Shown piece by piece: positions 62,122 to 64,000 of a stretch of 64,000 nucleotides of DNA (within the stretch, counting starts at the first letter, position 1; each line of letters starts with the position of its first letter). The notes beneath the pieces are model-generated. The model worked only from the letters and a program-made list of their open reading frames with translations. It was not told the DNA's origin and did no database searches. The stretch comes from Methylomonas rapida (GTDB lineage: Bacteria; Pseudomonadota; Gammaproteobacteria; Methylococcales; Methylomonadaceae): contig NZ_CP113517.1 in NCBI RefSeq assembly GCF_024360925.2, positions 3,410,001-3,474,000 of the forward strand. The letters are read 5' to 3'. The position numbers were made by a program, and so were the translations under genes.

Positions 62122-63942
62122 ATGCATCCCGTACTCGAAAAAGTCACAGAACAAGTCATCGCCCGCAGCCGGGAAACCCGTGCCGCTTATCTGAAGCGCA
62201 TAGAGGCCGCCATCGCCGAAGGCCCGCAACGCAATAAACTGCCTTGCGCCAATCTGGCCCACGGTTTCGCGGTCTGTTCGGCCATCGAAAAAGAAGAATT
62301 GTCTCATGGCCCCAAGCCCAATGTCGGCATCATCTCGGCCTACAACGACATGCTGTCCGCGCACGAACCCTACAAGGATTATCCTGCCCTGATCAAACAG
62401 GCCGTGCGCGAAGCCGGCGGCGTGGCTCAATTCGCCGGCGGCGTGCCCGCGATGTGCGACGGCGTCACCCAGGGCATGCCGGGCATGGAATTGTCGCTAT
62501 TCAGCCGCGACGTCATCGCGATGTCCACCGCGATCGGCCTAGCTCATAACATGTTCGACGCGGCGCTGTATCTGGGCGTCTGCGACAAGATCGTACCCGG
62601 TTTGTTGATCGGTGCATTGAGCTTCGGCCATTTGCCGGCCGTGTTCGTGCCAGCCGGCCCCATGACCAGCGGCCTGTCCAACAAGGAAAAATCCCGCGCC
62701 CGGCAAAAATACGCCGAAGGTAAGATCGGTGAAAAAGAATTGCTGGAATCGGAAGCCAAGTCTTACCACAGCCCCGGCACCTGCACCTTCTATGGCACCG
62801 CCAACAGCAACCAGATGATGGTCGAGATCATGGGCCTGCACCTGCCCGGTAGTTCCTTCATCAATCCTTACACCCCACTGCGCGACGAACTGACCAAGGC
62901 CGCCGCCAGGCAGGTGTTGAAATTCACCGCGCTGGGCAACGACTTCAGGCCAATCGCGCATGTGATCGACGAAAAAGCCATCATCAATGCCATCATCGGC
63001 TTGCTGGCGACCGGCGGTTCGACCAACCATACCATCCATTTGATCGCGATTGCCCGCGCCGCCGGCATCATCATCAACTGGGACGATTTCGACGCCCTAT
63101 CCAAAGTCATTCCGTTGCTGACCAAGATCTATCCGAACGGCCCGGCCGACGTCAACCAATTCCAGGCGGCCGGCGGCATGAGCTTATTGATACACGAACT
63201 GCTGGATCACGGCTTGTTGCACGGCGACATCCTGACCATAGGCGACCAGCGCGGCATGGCCCAATACAGTCAAGTACCGACGCTGCAAGACGGCCAATTA
63301 CAATGGCAGCCCGGTCCTAGCGAATCGCGCGATCCCGAAATCATCGCCAGCGTGGCAAAACCTTTCGCCGCCGGTGGTGGCCTGCATGTGATGCATGGCA
63401 ATCTGGGCCGCGGCGTATCCAAAATATCCGCCGTCTCGGAAGATCATCAGGTCGTCACCGCGCCCGCCATGGTATTCGACGACCAGTTGGATGTGGTGGC
63501 TGCCTTCAAACGCGGCGAGCTGGAAAAAGACGTCATCGTGGTATTGCGCTTCCAGGGCCCCAAAGCCAATGGCATGCCTGAATTGCACAAACTGACCCCT
63601 GTCCTGGGCGTTCTGCAAGACAGGGGCTTCAAAGTAGGCTTGCTGACCGACGGACGCATGTCCGGCGCATCCGGCAAGGTGCCTTCGGCGATTCACATGT
63701 GGCCGGAATGCATCGACGGCGGTCCGCTGGCGAAAGTGCGCGACGGCGACATCATCGTGATGAACACGCAAACTGGCGAGGTCAACGTGCAAGTCGATCC
63801 CGCCGAGTTCAAAGCGCGTGTCGCCGAACCCAACCATGCGACCGGCCATCATTTCGGCATGGGCCGCGAATTGTTCGGCGCGATGCGCGCGCAGGCTTCA
63901 ACCGCAGAAACCGGCGCGACCAATTTGTTTTTCGTGGACTGA
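62122..63942 (+). CDS. edd: 6-phosphogluconate dehydratase
   Basis: 606 residues, the family's usual length. [138 protein letters not shown] and [27 protein letters not shown] match Edd. The conserved Cys residues hold the [4Fe-4S] cluster. It converts 6-phosphogluconate to KDPG; the aldolase gene eda is expected just past the window. Confidence 0.97.
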   Translation: MHPVLEKVTEQVIARSRETRAAYLKRIEAAIAEGPQRNKLPCANLAHGFAVCSAIEKEELSHGPKPNVGIISAYNDMLSAHEPYKDYPALIKQAVREAGGVAQFAGGVPAMCDGVTQGMPGMELSLFSRDVIAMSTAIGLAHNMFDAALYLGVCDKIVPGLLIGALSFGHLPAVFVPAGPMTSGLSNKEKSRARQKYAEGKIGEKELLESEAKSYHSPGTCTFYGTANSNQMMVEIMGLHLPGSSFINPYTPLRDELTKAAARQVLKFTALGNDFRPIAHVIDEKAIINAIIGLLATGGSTNHTIHLIAIARAAGIIINWDDFDALSKVIPLLTKIYPNGPADVNQFQAAGGMSLLIHELLDHGLLHGDILTIGDQRGMAQYSQVPTLQDGQLQWQPGPSESRDPEIIASVAKPFAAGGGLHVMHGNLGRGVSKISAVSEDHQVVTAPAMVFDDQLDVVAAFKRGELEKDVIVVLRFQGPKANGMPELHKLTPVLGVLQDRGFKVGLLTDGRMSGASGKVPSAIHMWPECIDGGPLAKVRDGDIIVMNTQTGEVNVQVDPAEFKARVAEPNHATGHHFGMGRELFGAMRAQASTAETGATNLFFVD

Positions 63943-64000
63943 ACAAAGGCGGCTTTTCATACGCTTGCCTTTCAATGACCTCGGAGCCTAAGCCGAATTG

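Overview
The window looks like a chromosomal segment of a gammaproteobacterium, most likely a Methylomonas-like type I methanotroph (Methylococcales). This is inferred from a soluble NAD-dependent formate dehydrogenase operon (fdsG-fdsB-fdsA-fdhD-fdsD), an Entner-Doudoroff set (zwf, pgl, edd) and the general gene complement. No 16S rRNA or methane-oxidation gene is present to confirm it.

Layout. 1-3446: an MlaE-type permease fragment, a Uma2-family protein and parC, all on the minus strand. 3447-15952: an 11.9 kb integrated mobile element at the 3' end of an initiator tRNA-fMet gene. It is bounded by 56-bp direct repeats (3980-4035 and 15870-15925). Its left edge carries a tyrosine integrase, and a decayed integrase relic lies just outside. 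It carries a toxin-antitoxin pair, a promoter-RNA-terminator unit, a chain of tiny overlapping genes, an O-like winged-helix protein whose gene contains DnaA boxes and iterons, an orphan HigA with a beheaded HigB, a RecE-like nuclease and RecT annealing protein, a hexameric-type AAA ATPase, a DEAD/DEAH helicase and a PD-(D/E)XK resolvase-like protein. I see no capsid, portal, terminase, tail, lysis or conjugation gene. It reads as a self-recombining and self-replicating integrative element, possibly a phage satellite, and is the best candidate for an undescribed system here.

15953-27300: a SagB/ThcOx-type oxidoreductase, a zinc-ribbon/Sel1 protein, a fatty acid desaturase, glgX, an unusual OmpA-V4R-Roadblock-Roadblock operon, a TRZ/ATZ-type amidohydrolase and a TetR regulator. 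Three copies of a ~160-bp palindromic MITE-like repeat sit between genes. 27301-33688: a complete RND efflux operon (adaptor, pump, outer-membrane factor) with a candidate operator near its promoter.

33689-44980: housekeeping and hypothetical genes (lnt, a 5'-nucleotidase, a SPOR protein, a methyltransferase, a DUF1244 protein, the yciB-yciI-bolA-PPIase cluster), then an intact ISL3-family insertion sequence with 8-bp target duplication lying 9 bp beyond the Fur-box-controlled bfd gene. 44984-50950: the formate dehydrogenase operon. 51106-58212: a DmeF-like cation exporter, two YeeE/YedE-type membrane proteins, xseA, an M23 peptidase and the three-gene AmmeMemoRadiSam set, with a possible structured RNA between amrS and the Memo gene. 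58213-64000: zwf, pgl, an OpgC-like acyltransferase and edd, which route glucose-6-phosphate to 2-keto-3-deoxy-6-phosphogluconate; the next step (eda) would lie beyond the window.
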